Origin: QYOJ01 sp043810345 | GTDB lineage: Bacteria > Bacteroidota > Bacteroidia > Bacteroidales > FEN-979 | Assembly: GCA_043810345.1 (NCBI GenBank) | Contig: JBDROF010000066.1 | Span: forward strand, 1-33,898 | Direction of reading: 5' to 3' | DNA length: 33,898 nucleotides | In this document: piece after piece, positions 16,450-24,541 of the stretch | Numbering within the stretch: the first letter of the stretch is position 1 | How the letters are laid out: the number at the start of each line of letters is the position of its first letter | Made by a program: the position numbers and the translations under genes | Notes under the pieces: generated by a model | Seen by the model: the letters and a program-made list of their open reading frames with translations, nothing else | Told to the model about the DNA's origin: nothing | Database searches by the model: none

Positions 16450-19400
16450 ATGCTCAATAAGATCATAGGATATTTCCTGAAAAACCGTCTGGTTTCGATG
16501 CTGCTTCTTCTGACCATTATCGGTTGGGGACTGGTTACCGCCCCCTTTAACTGGCCGCTTGATTTTCTTCCGCGGGATCCGGTGCCGGTCGATGCCATCC
16601 CCGACATTGGCGAAAACCAGCAAATAGTAGCCACGGAATGGATGGGACGCTCACCAAAAGATATTGAAGATCAGGTCACCTATCCGCTCTCCTCTGCGTT
16701 GTTGGGGATTCCGGGGGTGAACACCATCCGGAGCACCTCCATGTTCGGGATGTCGTTCATTTACATCATCTTTAACGATGACGTCAACTTCTACTGGAGC
16801 CGCTCGCGGATCCTGGAAAAACTAAATTCGCTACCCGCGGGAACTTTGCCTTCCGGTGTACAACCAACCCTTGGCCCGGATGCCACGGCATTGGGCCAGA
16901 TCTACTGGTACACGCTGGAGGGACGGGATCCGAAGACCGGCAAACCCACCGGAGGATGGAGCCCACAGGAGCTCCGCACCCTGCAGGATTTCTATGTGAA
17001 GTACAGCCTCTCTACAGCCAAAGGGGTTTCGGAAGTGGCTTCGGTGGGAGGATTCATCAAGGAGTACCAGGTCGATGTCAACCCGGATGCGCTGAAGGCA
17101 TATGGAGTCTCTTTGATGGATGTGATGACTGCGGTCAGGAAGAGCAACCTCGATATCGGCGCCGAAACCATCGAAATGAACCAGGTGGAGTACCTGATCC
17201 GTGGATTGGGCTATATCAAGAGCCTCAGCGACCTGGATAACTCCGTGATCCTGGTCCGGAATAATGTTCCGGTACGCATCAAGGATGTGGCACAGGTCTC
17301 CTTTGGACCGGCTCCGCGTCGGGGAGGACTCGATAAAGAGGGATCCGAAGCTGTGGGAGCTGTAGTAGTTGCCCGTTATGGCTCCAACCCGATGGAGGTG
17401 ATCAACAACGTCAAAGACAAGATCAAGGAGATTGACCAGGGATTGCCCCAAAAGGTGTTGCCCGATGGTACCATCTCCAAGGTCACCATCATTCCTTTCT
17501 ACGACCGGACCGGACTGATACGGGAGACCATCGGAACCCTGGAGTCAGCCTTGTCACACGAAATCCTGATCAGCATCATCGTCATCATCGTCCTGTTGCT
17601 GAACATGCGGGCCTCTATCATCATCTCCGGGTTGCTTCCCGTGGCCGTGCTGATGACCTTTATCATCATGCGCTACCTGGGTGTGGAAGCCAACATCGTT
17701 GCCCTGTCAGGTATCGCCATTGCCATCGGGGTGATGGTGGATGTGGGGATCATCTATGTGGAGAACATCGTCCGGCATATTGAGATGCCCGAAAATGAAG
17801 GGGCCAGGGGACAGAAGCTGGTGAAACTGATTCAGAATGCCACGATGGAGGTCTCCCCGGCCGTCACAGTCGCGCTCTCGACCACCATCGTCAGTTTCCT
17901 GCCGGTCTTTTTCATGATGGCCTCCGAAGGGAAGCTTTTCCGGCCACTGGCGTTCACGAAAACATTTGCGCTTACTGCCTCATTTATATTGGGAGTTGTC
18001 GTACTTCCGACATTGGCATACTTTCTTTTTTCCCTCCGGTTTGATAAAAAGCGGATTCGCTTATGGTGGAATTCATTGCTGATCCTTGTTGGTATATTAT
18101 TGGTTGTAATCTGGGGCGACTGGCCCGCGCTGGCGCTGACAGCCATCGGGATCAACAACCTGTTGCAGCCTCGTTGGGAAAAACGGTACCGACATCTCCA
18201 TACCCTGATCAACATCGCAATCATTTTGTTATTCGCCATGTACTACCTGGCCGCAGAATGGTTGCCCCTGGGAGCGCACAATAGCACGATGGTCAACTTC
18301 CTGTTTGTATTTGGCATCATTGCCCTCATCCTGGGTACGCTTTCCATCGTAGTAAAATATTATGAACCTATGCTTCGCTGGTGTCTGAAGAATAAGTGGA
18401 AGTTTTTGTCGGTTCCCGTGATCACAATTCTCTTTGGTGTTGTGATCTGGCAGGGTTTTGACAAACTATTCGGTTGGGCAGCGAATGGGCTCGGGGCAAT
18501 ACACCTCGATGTAAGGGCGACAGCCTTTTGGAGAGATGCGGAGAAAAACTTCCCGGGTGTCGGAAAAGAGTTCATGCCTGCGCTGGATGAAGGATCTTTC
18601 CTGCTGATGCCCACCAGCATGCCGCATACCAGCATTGAAAAGAACCTCGATTACATCGAAAAACTGGACAGAGGACTGATCTCAATCCCGGAGGTGGAGA
18701 TGGCGGTCGGAAAATGGGGACGGGTCAACTCGGCGCTGGACCCCGCACCGGTGCAGATGTTTGAAAACACGATCAATTACCGCCCTGAGTTCATCCTGGA
18801 TGAAAACGGTCACCGGATGCGGTTCAAGGTCGACAAGGAGGACAACTTCGTGCTGATTGATGGAACAACCTATCACCCCGGGCGGAACGGGTTCCGCATC
18901 ATACCGGCCGACAGTCTGATCCCCGAACGGCGGGGCGAATATTTCAGGCAGTGGAGAACGCATTTGAAAAGCCCGGATGATATTTGGAAAGAGATAGTTA
19001 AAGTCACCAATTTGCCCGGACTGACTTCGGCGCCCAAGTTGCAGCCTATTGAGACACGGCTGGTGATGCTTTCAACGGGTATGCGGGCCCCGATGGGGAT
19101 CAAAGTCTATGGCCCCGATCTTGAATCCATTGAAGAAGCAGGACTGGCTTTTGAACAGGCCCTGAAGGATGTTCCTTCAGTAAAATCCGCTTCGGTATTC
19201 TATGACCGGGCCGTGGGAGCTCCGTACCTGGAGATCAGCCTCGACAGGGAGGCCATGGCCAGATATGGGCTGACCGTGAGCGACGTCCAGGAGATCCTGG
19301 AGGTAGCCGTGGGAGGCATGACGTTAAGTACTTCGGTGGAGGGCAGGGAACGGTTCCCCATCCGGGTCAGGTATGCCAGGGAACTACGTGACAATCCGGA

Positions 19401-20310
19401 AGACCTTGGCCGGATCCTGGTGCCAACCATGACAGGGGCGCAAATCCCGCTCAATGAGGTCGCACAAATCGATTACGTGAGAGGAGCCCAGATGATCCGG
19501 AGCGAAAACACTTTCCTTGTCGGGTATGTCATTTTTGACAAGCAGCCGGGGATAGCTGAAGTGAATGTAGTGGAGGAGGCCGACAAGATCTTGAAACAGA
19601 AGATAGAGGATGGAGAACTTCAGCTTCCAAAAAACGTGACCTATAAATTCGCCGGTAATTATGAGCAGCAGATCCGGGCAACCAAGCAATTGGTTATCCT
19701 GATTCCCATCAGCCTGATCCTCATCTTTCTGTTACTCTATTTTCAATTCCGCACTATCACCGCTTCACTCATACACTTCTCCGGCGTCTTCGTCGCCTTT
19801 GCAGGTGGATTCATCATGTTGTGGCTTTACGGAGAGAGCTGGTTTATGAACTTTTCTGTGGCCGGGATGGACATGCGGGATCTCTTCCAAATGCATACCA
19901 TCAACCTCAGTGTAGCAGTCTGGGTTGGATTTATTGCCCTTTTCGGGATCGCCACCAACGATGGAGTAATCATGGGAATCTATATCCACCAGGTGTTTGA
20001 ACGCAAGAAACCGGCTTCGGTTTTCGAAGTTCAGGAAGCCGTGGTGGAGGCAGGGAGTAAGCGCGTGCGCCCCGCCATGATGACAGCTGCCGTAGCGATC
20101 ATCGCCCTGCTGCCCGTTCTCACCTCCACCGGAAAAGGAGCGGATATCATGGTCCCGATGGCCATCCCCACATTCGGTGGTATGATCATCCAGATGATGA
20201 CGATGTTTGTGGTTCCGGTGCTGCAATCGATTTGGCGGGAAGGAGCGATCAGGAGAGAAGGACGAGGGACAAGGGACGAAGGACGAGGGGAAGTAGAAAT
20301 TGTAAACTGA
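16450..20310 (+). CDS. cusA: CusA-type heavy-metal efflux RND pump 1
   Basis: An inner-membrane proton-driven pump of the heavy-metal RND family, the engine of a tripartite system. CusA-type features are the N-terminal TM1, the VDAIPDIGENQQIV porter start, TM4 GIAIAIGVMVDVGIIYVENI with D431 and E438 (proton relay), porter motif MLSTGMRAPMGIKVYGPD with M873, VEGRERFPIRVRYARELRD, and AQMIRSE with M1015; these Met residues suggest monovalent Cu/Ag. At 1286 residues it exceeds the usual 1040 or so: an extra hydrophobic block of about 100 residues lies near 538-636 between TM6 and TM7, and a porter insert near 775-850. The Arg/Glu/Gly-rich last 25 residues are encoded by a simple repeat and look like a read-on extension. 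TolC channel 1 and adaptor 1 follow. Confidence 0.93.
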   Translation: MLNKIIGYFLKNRLVSMLLLLTIIGWGLVTAPFNWPLDFLPRDPVPVDAIPDIGENQQIVATEWMGRSPKDIEDQVTYPLSSALLGIPGVNTIRSTSMFGMSFIYIIFNDDVNFYWSRSRILEKLNSLPAGTLPSGVQPTLGPDATALGQIYWYTLEGRDPKTGKPTGGWSPQELRTLQDFYVKYSLSTAKGVSEVASVGGFIKEYQVDVNPDALKAYGVSLMDVMTAVRKSNLDIGAETIEMNQVEYLIRGLGYIKSLSDLDNSVILVRNNVPVRIKDVAQVSFGPAPRRGGLDKEGSEAVGAVVVARYGSNPMEVINNVKDKIKEIDQGLPQKVLPDGTISKVTIIPFYDRTGLIRETIGTLESALSHEILISIIVIIVLLLNMRASIIISGLLPVAVLMTFIIMRYLGVEANIVALSGIAIAIGVMVDVGIIYVENIVRHIEMPENEGARGQKLVKLIQNATMEVSPAVTVALSTTIVSFLPVFFMMASEGKLFRPLAFTKTFALTASFILGVVVLPTLAYFLFSLRFDKKRIRLWWNSLLILVGILLVVIWGDWPALALTAIGINNLLQPRWEKRYRHLHTLINIAIILLFAMYYLAAEWLPLGAHNSTMVNFLFVFGIIALILGTLSIVVKYYEPMLRWCLKNKWKFLSVPVITILFGVVIWQGFDKLFGWAANGLGAIHLDVRATAFWRDAEKNFPGVGKEFMPALDEGSFLLMPTSMPHTSIEKNLDYIEKLDRGLISIPEVEMAVGKWGRVNSALDPAPVQMFENTINYRPEFILDENGHRMRFKVDKEDNFVLIDGTTYHPGRNGFRIIPADSLIPERRGEYFRQWRTHLKSPDDIWKEIVKVTNLPGLTSAPKLQPIETRLVMLSTGMRAPMGIKVYGPDLESIEEAGLAFEQALKDVPSVKSASVFYDRAVGAPYLEISLDREAMARYGLTVSDVQEILEVAVGGMTLSTSVEGRERFPIRVRYARELRDNPEDLGRILVPTMTGAQIPLNEVAQIDYVRGAQMIRSENTFLVGYVIFDKQPGIAEVNVVEEADKILKQKIEDGELQLPKNVTYKFAGNYEQQIRATKQLVILIPISLILIFLLLYFQFRTITASLIHFSGVFVAFAGGFIMLWLYGESWFMNFSVAGMDMRDLFQMHTINLSVAVWVGFIALFGIATNDGVIMGIYIHQVFERKKPASVFEVQEAVVEAGSKRVRPAMMTAAVAIIALLPVLTSTGKGADIMVPMAIPTFGGMIIQMMTMFVVPVLQSIWREGAIRREGRGTRDEGRGEVEIVN
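20251..20300. repeat. GGACGAGGGACAAG repeat in the pump 1 C-terminus
   Basis: Degenerate units of about 7-10 nt (GGACGAGGGACAAGGGACGA and similar) encode the last residues of pump 1 (REGRGTRDEGRGEVE). The same unit type recurs after adaptor 1. Confidence 0.75.
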
Positions 20311-20393
20311 AAATCAGGTTTACCCCATCCCTGAAGGGAACCTGATTTTCAGCAACTACTCCCTTTAGGGCAGGGGTAAAAAGTTGCTGAAAA
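20307..20393. repeat. Twin overlapping hairpin (REP-like dimer)
   Basis: Hairpin 1 has perfect 14-nt arms at 20307-20320 and 20339-20352. Hairpin 2 has perfect 12-nt arms at 20346-20357 and 20382-20393. They share TTTTCAG, so only one can form fully at a time. Their loops (20321-20339 and 20359-20377) are reverse complements of each other at 16 of 19 positions, both built on TACCCC...AGGGA. This is a symmetric dimer, starting at the pump 1 stop codon. Confidence 0.85.
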
Positions 20394-20448
20394 TTGAAAT
20401 CCGAGATTAGAAATTGGAAAGTAGAAATTGGAAATTAGAAAGAATTAG
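20391..20448. repeat. GAAATTGGAAATTAG simple repeat before channel 1
   Basis: Degenerate repeats of TAGAAATTGGAAA and close variants, about 11-14 nt each, between the twin hairpin and the TolC-type gene. The remainder of this 144-nt gap contains no gene or clear promoter. Confidence 0.75.
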
Positions 20449-20454
20449 TACGAA

Positions 20455-22014
20455 ATGAAGAAAGTAAATAAAATAGAATGTCAGTGGAAAAGGAAGGTTT
20501 TTAGGGAGGTTTCGCAGACGATGCTGCGTTTCGTCATCTCGGGAATCCTAGTCTTTGCCTTGACAGGGGCAGGGAGAGGGCAGGCTGTGTTACCGGACTC
20601 ACTTCAGGCTTACCTTGAACTTGCAGCAAAGAACAATCCCGCTGTTAAGGCGAAGTTTAACGAGTACCTGGCTGCGCTGGAGAAAGCGCCACAGGCGGGG
20701 GGTCTCCCTGATCCGGAATTCAGTTTCGGGGTTTTTATCAAGCCTATGGAGTTGCTGGGAGGAAACCAGGTGGCCGACTTCCAGCTAATGCAGATGTTCC
20801 CTTGGTTTGGGACCCTGCACTCTGCCAGGGACGAAGCATCCCTGATGGCCAAAGCAAAATTTGAATCGTTCCGCGATGCCAAACAGCAGGTCTGGTTCAA
20901 TGTACGAAAAGCCTGGCTGGAACTCTATTTAAACCAGTCCAGGATCAACCTGACACAAAAGAACCTGGAGCTCCTGAAGGCGATTGAACGGATTGCACTG
21001 GTCCGGTTCTCCTCTTCGACTCCCGGAGGCCCCACCTCAGGGGGAAATCAGCAATCAATGCAGAAGATGCCAGGGGGATCCACTGGAACTGGTTTAAACA
21101 TGTCCGGACGCAGTTCCGGGAACATGGCGGGGGGCATGTCGGGGAGTATGTCAGGTACCCCGGCAGGTGGATTGGCAGGAACGAACTCCTCCTCGATGGG
21201 CGGGAATATGGCAAGCTCCGAAGGGATGAACACGATGGGAACCTCCTCAGACCTGATAGGTTTGTACAGGATTCAGATCGAGATGGGGGATCTGGAGAAC
21301 GTTATTGCCGACTATAAAACGCAGTCAACTGTACTGACTGCCGCGATGAATAGTTTGTTGAACCGAAAATCAGACATCCCGGTAGCTCTGCCCGACACCC
21401 TTGTCCCGGAGACACCCGGGGCCACTTTTCTGTCGATCCGCGACAGCATCTGGGCCCGTAACACTATGCTCACCATGCTTTCGGCAGAGAAACAAGCCTA
21501 TGACGAACGGATCCGGATGTCGAAACGGATGAGCTACCCGATGTTCGGGCTGGGTATAGATTATATGCTCATCAACAAGCGGCCCGATAATCCTTCGATG
21601 ATGAATGGCAAGGATATGATCATGCCGATGGGAAAGATAACGCTGCCAATCTACCGGGGCAAGTATTCTGCCTTGAGGAAAGAGGCGGAATTCCTGAGCC
21701 TTGCAACCGTGAATCAAATCTCATCAGTGCAAAATGCTTTGACAGTGGAGTACCACGACAGGTTGAAGATGCTCGACGATGCAAACCGAAGGATACAACT
21801 TTACACCCGGCAATCTGACCTGGCTCAGAAAACGCTGAACCTGATGATCGTGGAGTTTAGCGTTTCAGGAACCGGACTGGATGAACTGTTGAAGATCGAA
21901 CAACAATTACTGGATTACGAATTGGTAAAAATAGAAGCCATCGTTGAGAATAATATTGCCATCGCCGGCCTCGGCCGCCTTATGGCAAGCGCCGGTGGCG
22001 CTCAAACAGAGTAA
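20455..22014 (+). CDS. cusC: TolC-family outer-membrane channel 1 with Met-rich insert
   Basis: The outer-membrane exit duct of the first tripartite system. TolC-type features are the signal sequence (LRFVISGILVFALTGAG), the LQAYLELAAKNNPAVKAKFNEY first helix, the QMFPWFG segment, and two long helical hairpins ending in the second-repeat DELLKIEQQLLDYEL. Residues of about 186-268 are an unusual insert of Gly/Ser/Met with ten Met and no Cys or His. By family alignment it falls where the periplasmic helical hairpin turns, at the tip that docks with the adaptor. Met clusters bind Cu+/Ag+, so a metal-handling loop is plausible. ATG 20455 gives a long basic lead; ATG 20521, after GGGAGG, gives a more typical signal peptide and may be the true start. 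It lies between its pump and adaptor. Confidence 0.9.
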   Translation: MKKVNKIECQWKRKVFREVSQTMLRFVISGILVFALTGAGRGQAVLPDSLQAYLELAAKNNPAVKAKFNEYLAALEKAPQAGGLPDPEFSFGVFIKPMELLGGNQVADFQLMQMFPWFGTLHSARDEASLMAKAKFESFRDAKQQVWFNVRKAWLELYLNQSRINLTQKNLELLKAIERIALVRFSSSTPGGPTSGGNQQSMQKMPGGSTGTGLNMSGRSSGNMAGGMSGSMSGTPAGGLAGTNSSSMGGNMASSEGMNTMGTSSDLIGLYRIQIEMGDLENVIADYKTQSTVLTAAMNSLLNRKSDIPVALPDTLVPETPGATFLSIRDSIWARNTMLTMLSAEKQAYDERIRMSKRMSYPMFGLGIDYMLINKRPDNPSMMNGKDMIMPMGKITLPIYRGKYSALRKEAEFLSLATVNQISSVQNALTVEYHDRLKMLDDANRRIQLYTRQSDLAQKTLNLMIVEFSVSGTGLDELLKIEQQLLDYELVKIEAIVENNIAIAGLGRLMASAGGAQTE

Positions 22015-22025
22015 ATATAGAATAG

Positions 22026-23819
22026 ATGAAAAAGATACAAGAATTAATGAATTGGATCAAAGGAAGGCGGGTTTTCAGACTCCGGATCAGCAAGGTTGTA
22101 AAGACCATTATTTTGATCGGTATCGGCCTTTTTGCCGGTTGGTTATTTTTCCATTCGTCAGGAAATGCTCCTCTTGATAGTCATCAACACGAGACCGTTT
22201 CCACTCAGGAGGAGATTTGGACCTGCTCCATGCATCCCCAGATCCGGATGCCTGAACCGGGGAAATGTCCGATTTGCGCGATGGATCTGATCCCCTTGTT
22301 GCAGGGCGGTGTGACCCAGGATCCCATGGCTATCCGACTTTCGGCAGAGGCCATTGCGCTGGCAAATGTTCAGACTTCAGTGGTTTCCAGGAACCAGTCA
22401 ACCCGTGAAATTCGTCTCTTCGGCACGGTACAGCCTGATGAACGGTTGTTACAAAGTCAGCCTGCCCATATCCCCGGCCGGATTGAAGAATTGAATGTCA
22501 ATTTTACCGGAGAAACTGTGAAGAAAGGTCAGATCCTGGCAAAGATATACTCTCCGGAGCTGATCAAAGCTCAGCAGGATCTGCTGGAGGCGTTGAAAAT
22601 GAAAAATCTCCAGCCGGCTATACTGGAAGCAGCCCGGGAACGCCTCAGGCAATGGAAGCTGACACCGGATCAGGTTGCAGCTATCGAACAATCGGGGGAG
22701 ATCACCACCGAAGTTCCTGTGCTGGCCAATACCTCCGGGATTGTTATGGCACTGCGGGTTAACGAGGGAGATTATGTGAGTCGCGGAACCACCCTTTTCG
22801 AACTAGCCGACCTGTCGAAACTCTGGGTGCTCTTCGACGCCTACGAACAGGATCTGCCCTTTATCCACACCGGCGATAAGATCACCTATACGCTTCAGGC
22901 TATGCCGGGGAAGAGCTATCGTGCAAACGTGATGTTTGTGGATCCCTTTGTGGATCCGATGACACGGGTTGCGAAAGTGCGGGTGGAGCTCCCAAATGTT
23001 AACGGGCAACTGAAACCCGAGATGTTTGTAACCGGAGTGATTCAGGCGCGACTGGATCAGTATAAAAACAACCTGGTCATCCCCAGATCGGCTGTGCTGT
23101 GGACCGGAAAAAGATCTGTCGTTTATGTCAGGCTGCCCGATGAAGAGGAGCCTGCGTTCAAGATGCGGGAGATCACATTGGGACCGCAGCTTGGAAACAG
23201 CTATGTGGTGACAGATGGTCTGGCAGATGGTGAGGAGATTGTGACCGAAGGCACTTTTAGCGTCGATGCAGCTGCCCAATTGGAGGGCAAACCCAGCATG
23301 ATGAACGCCTCTGGAGGGAAGGTATCCACAGGTCATGATCATGGAAGTATGAAGATGGAATCTGGCTCCATTGATCCGCAGTTCGCCAAACAGCTAAAAT
23401 CCGTCTATACGGCCTATCTTGGCATGAAAAATGCGTTTGTGGATTCTGACCCGCAGGAGGTAAAGAAATTTGCCGGACAGGTTGGGGTTACTCTGGGTAA
23501 GATCGATATGAAATTACTACAGGGAGATTCGCACGAGATATGGATGAAACAGGTTCCTTTGCTTGAGAAAGCCCTGGATAAGATAAAAAACAGCAGCAAT
23601 CTCGAGGTTCAGCGGGAAGCCTTTGCCGGGTTAAATCTTGCGTTTTATAAAGTCATCAAGGCATTCGGATTGGCAGGCGACACAACCTATTACCAGTATT
23701 GCCCGATGGCATTCGGCAACAAGGGAGCTTACTGGTTCAGTGAGTCCAACGAGATCCGGAACCCCTATTTCGGAGAGGCTATGCTGAAGTGCGGGGAGAC
23801 GAGGGAAACGCTGAAATGA
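22026..23819 (+). CDS. cusB: CusB-type periplasmic adaptor 1 with metal-binding motif and DUF3347
   Basis: The membrane-fusion protein linking pump 1 to channel 1. A basic N-terminus and one TM helix (IILIGIGLFAGWLFF) are followed by a heavy-metal-binding domain with C67-S-M-H70 and C81-P-I-C84-A-M-D. The barrel-sandwich/lipoyl, alpha-hairpin and beta-barrel domains fill about residues 95-415 (HIPGRIEELNVNFTGETVKKG, then the LWVLFDAYEQDL strand). A His/Met-rich linker (GHDHGSMKMES) leads to a C-terminal DUF3347 domain with its CPMAFGNKGAYW, NPYFG and MLKCGE motifs. This domain composition is known from Bacteroidota CusB proteins, and DUF3347 probably helps bind metal. It starts 11 nt after channel 1. 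The final codons run into a simple repeat. Confidence 0.94.
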   Translation: MKKIQELMNWIKGRRVFRLRISKVVKTIILIGIGLFAGWLFFHSSGNAPLDSHQHETVSTQEEIWTCSMHPQIRMPEPGKCPICAMDLIPLLQGGVTQDPMAIRLSAEAIALANVQTSVVSRNQSTREIRLFGTVQPDERLLQSQPAHIPGRIEELNVNFTGETVKKGQILAKIYSPELIKAQQDLLEALKMKNLQPAILEAARERLRQWKLTPDQVAAIEQSGEITTEVPVLANTSGIVMALRVNEGDYVSRGTTLFELADLSKLWVLFDAYEQDLPFIHTGDKITYTLQAMPGKSYRANVMFVDPFVDPMTRVAKVRVELPNVNGQLKPEMFVTGVIQARLDQYKNNLVIPRSAVLWTGKRSVVYVRLPDEEEPAFKMREITLGPQLGNSYVVTDGLADGEEIVTEGTFSVDAAAQLEGKPSMMNASGGKVSTGHDHGSMKMESGSIDPQFAKQLKSVYTAYLGMKNAFVDSDPQEVKKFAGQVGVTLGKIDMKLLQGDSHEIWMKQVPLLEKALDKIKNSSNLEVQREAFAGLNLAFYKVIKAFGLAGDTTYYQYCPMAFGNKGAYWFSESNEIRNPYFGEAMLKCGETRETLK

Positions 23820-23985
23820 CGAAAGACGAGGGACGAAGGACGTGAGACGAAGGACGTGAGACGTAGGACGTGAGACGTAGGACGTGAGACGTAAGATGTA
23901 AGACGTAAGACGTAAGATGTAAGACGTAAAATTTATAAAGAGTAAAAATTATAAAGAGTAAAAATTATCAATTATCAATTAATAC
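23819..23985. repeat. GACGTRAGAC tandem repeat plus 16-bp direct repeat
   Basis: About a dozen degenerate 7-10 nt units drift from GACGAAGGAC through GACGTGAGAC to GACGTAAGAT (23819-23929). They are followed by two exact tandem copies of ATAAAGAGTAAAAATT (23935-23950 and 23951-23966) and a doubled ATCAATT. The tract fills the gap between adaptor 1 and the HMA gene. The unit length and the absence of spacers exclude CRISPR. Confidence 0.88.
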
Positions 23986-24006
23986 AAACCTTTAAATCTA
24001 AAAACA

Positions 24007-24393
24007 ATGAAAACAAAATCAATGATGTTAGCATTAGGCATGCTGTTTATCGGCATGACCTCACTGTTTGCCAAAGATGGAAAAACAGAGAAAATTAATG
24101 TGTACGGGGAGTGTGGCATGTGTAAGACCCGGATCGAAAAAGCTGCCAAATCGGTAGAAGGCGTTTCCAAGGCAACGTGGGATGCGACTGAAAATGTATT
24201 GACTGTCACATTTGATGACACTAAGGCCACTGTCCTGAAGATCGAAGAGGCAGTTGCCAAGGTCGGACACGATACGGATAATGTAAAAGCTGATGACAAA
24301 GTCTATGCTAAATTGCCAGGTTGCTGCAAATATGATCGTCCTGTCTCCGAAAAGAAGATGGAGATGAAGGGACATGAAGGTCACAATCATTGA
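24007..24393 (+). CDS. Periplasmic heavy-metal-associated (HMA) domain metallochaperone
   Basis: A 128-residue exported protein with a signal peptide (MMLALGMLFIGMTSLFA), then one HMA fold with the metal-binding pair C36-G-M-C39 (YGECGMCKTRIEKAA) and a typical VGHDTDNVKADDKVY end. A C-terminal extra site holds C106-C107 (LPGCCKYDRP) followed by a Met/His tail (KKMEMKGHEGHNH). Bacteroidota copper-efflux clusters commonly carry this HMA-plus-LPGCCKY type. It probably captures Cu+ or Ag+ in the periplasm and passes it to adaptor 1 or channel 1. It lies after the tandem-repeat tract, with no strong promoter match in the AT-rich leader. Confidence 0.92.
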   Translation: MKTKSMMLALGMLFIGMTSLFAKDGKTEKINVYGECGMCKTRIEKAAKSVEGVSKATWDATENVLTVTFDDTKATVLKIEEAVAKVGHDTDNVKADDKVYAKLPGCCKYDRPVSEKKMEMKGHEGHNH

Positions 24394-24521
24394 CCATCCC
24401 AGGAATTTTCAGACACGCTGAAATAGTCCTGATTACGGGTGTTCTGTTTCTGCAAGCCCTGATCTTCGGACCTGGCCTGCAGGGACAGTCTATCCTTTAT
24501 CAACTAATGGAAATAGCTTAA
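24390..24521 (+). pseudogene. 43-codon remnant resembling the start of a TolC-type gene
   Basis: An open frame from TTG 24390 (overlapping the HMA stop, TTGA) to TAA 24519 reads as a signal peptide (EIVLITGVLFLQALIFGPG, cleavage near LQGQS) followed by ILYQLMEIA. The latter resembles the first helix of TolC-family proteins (compare YLELAAKNNP in channel 1), and the frame stops exactly there. The best reading is the 5' stub of a lost outer-membrane channel gene. A genuine small secreted peptide is the alternative. No other gene is seen between 24394 and 24541. Confidence 0.45.
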
Positions 24522-24541
24522 TGATTTAAAATCAACAGGTC

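Noticed and set aside
20307..20393. Intrinsic terminator after pump 1
   Set aside because: Hairpins are long but neither is followed by a U-run; channel 1 probably needs read-through because no promoter is seen for it.
22803..23342. 179-codon minus-strand frame
   Set aside because: Mirror of the adaptor 1 coding sequence, with no recognisable fold.
23819..23930. Possible CRISPR array
   Set aside because: Units are only 7-10 nt, degenerate, contiguous and without spacers; no cas genes nearby.
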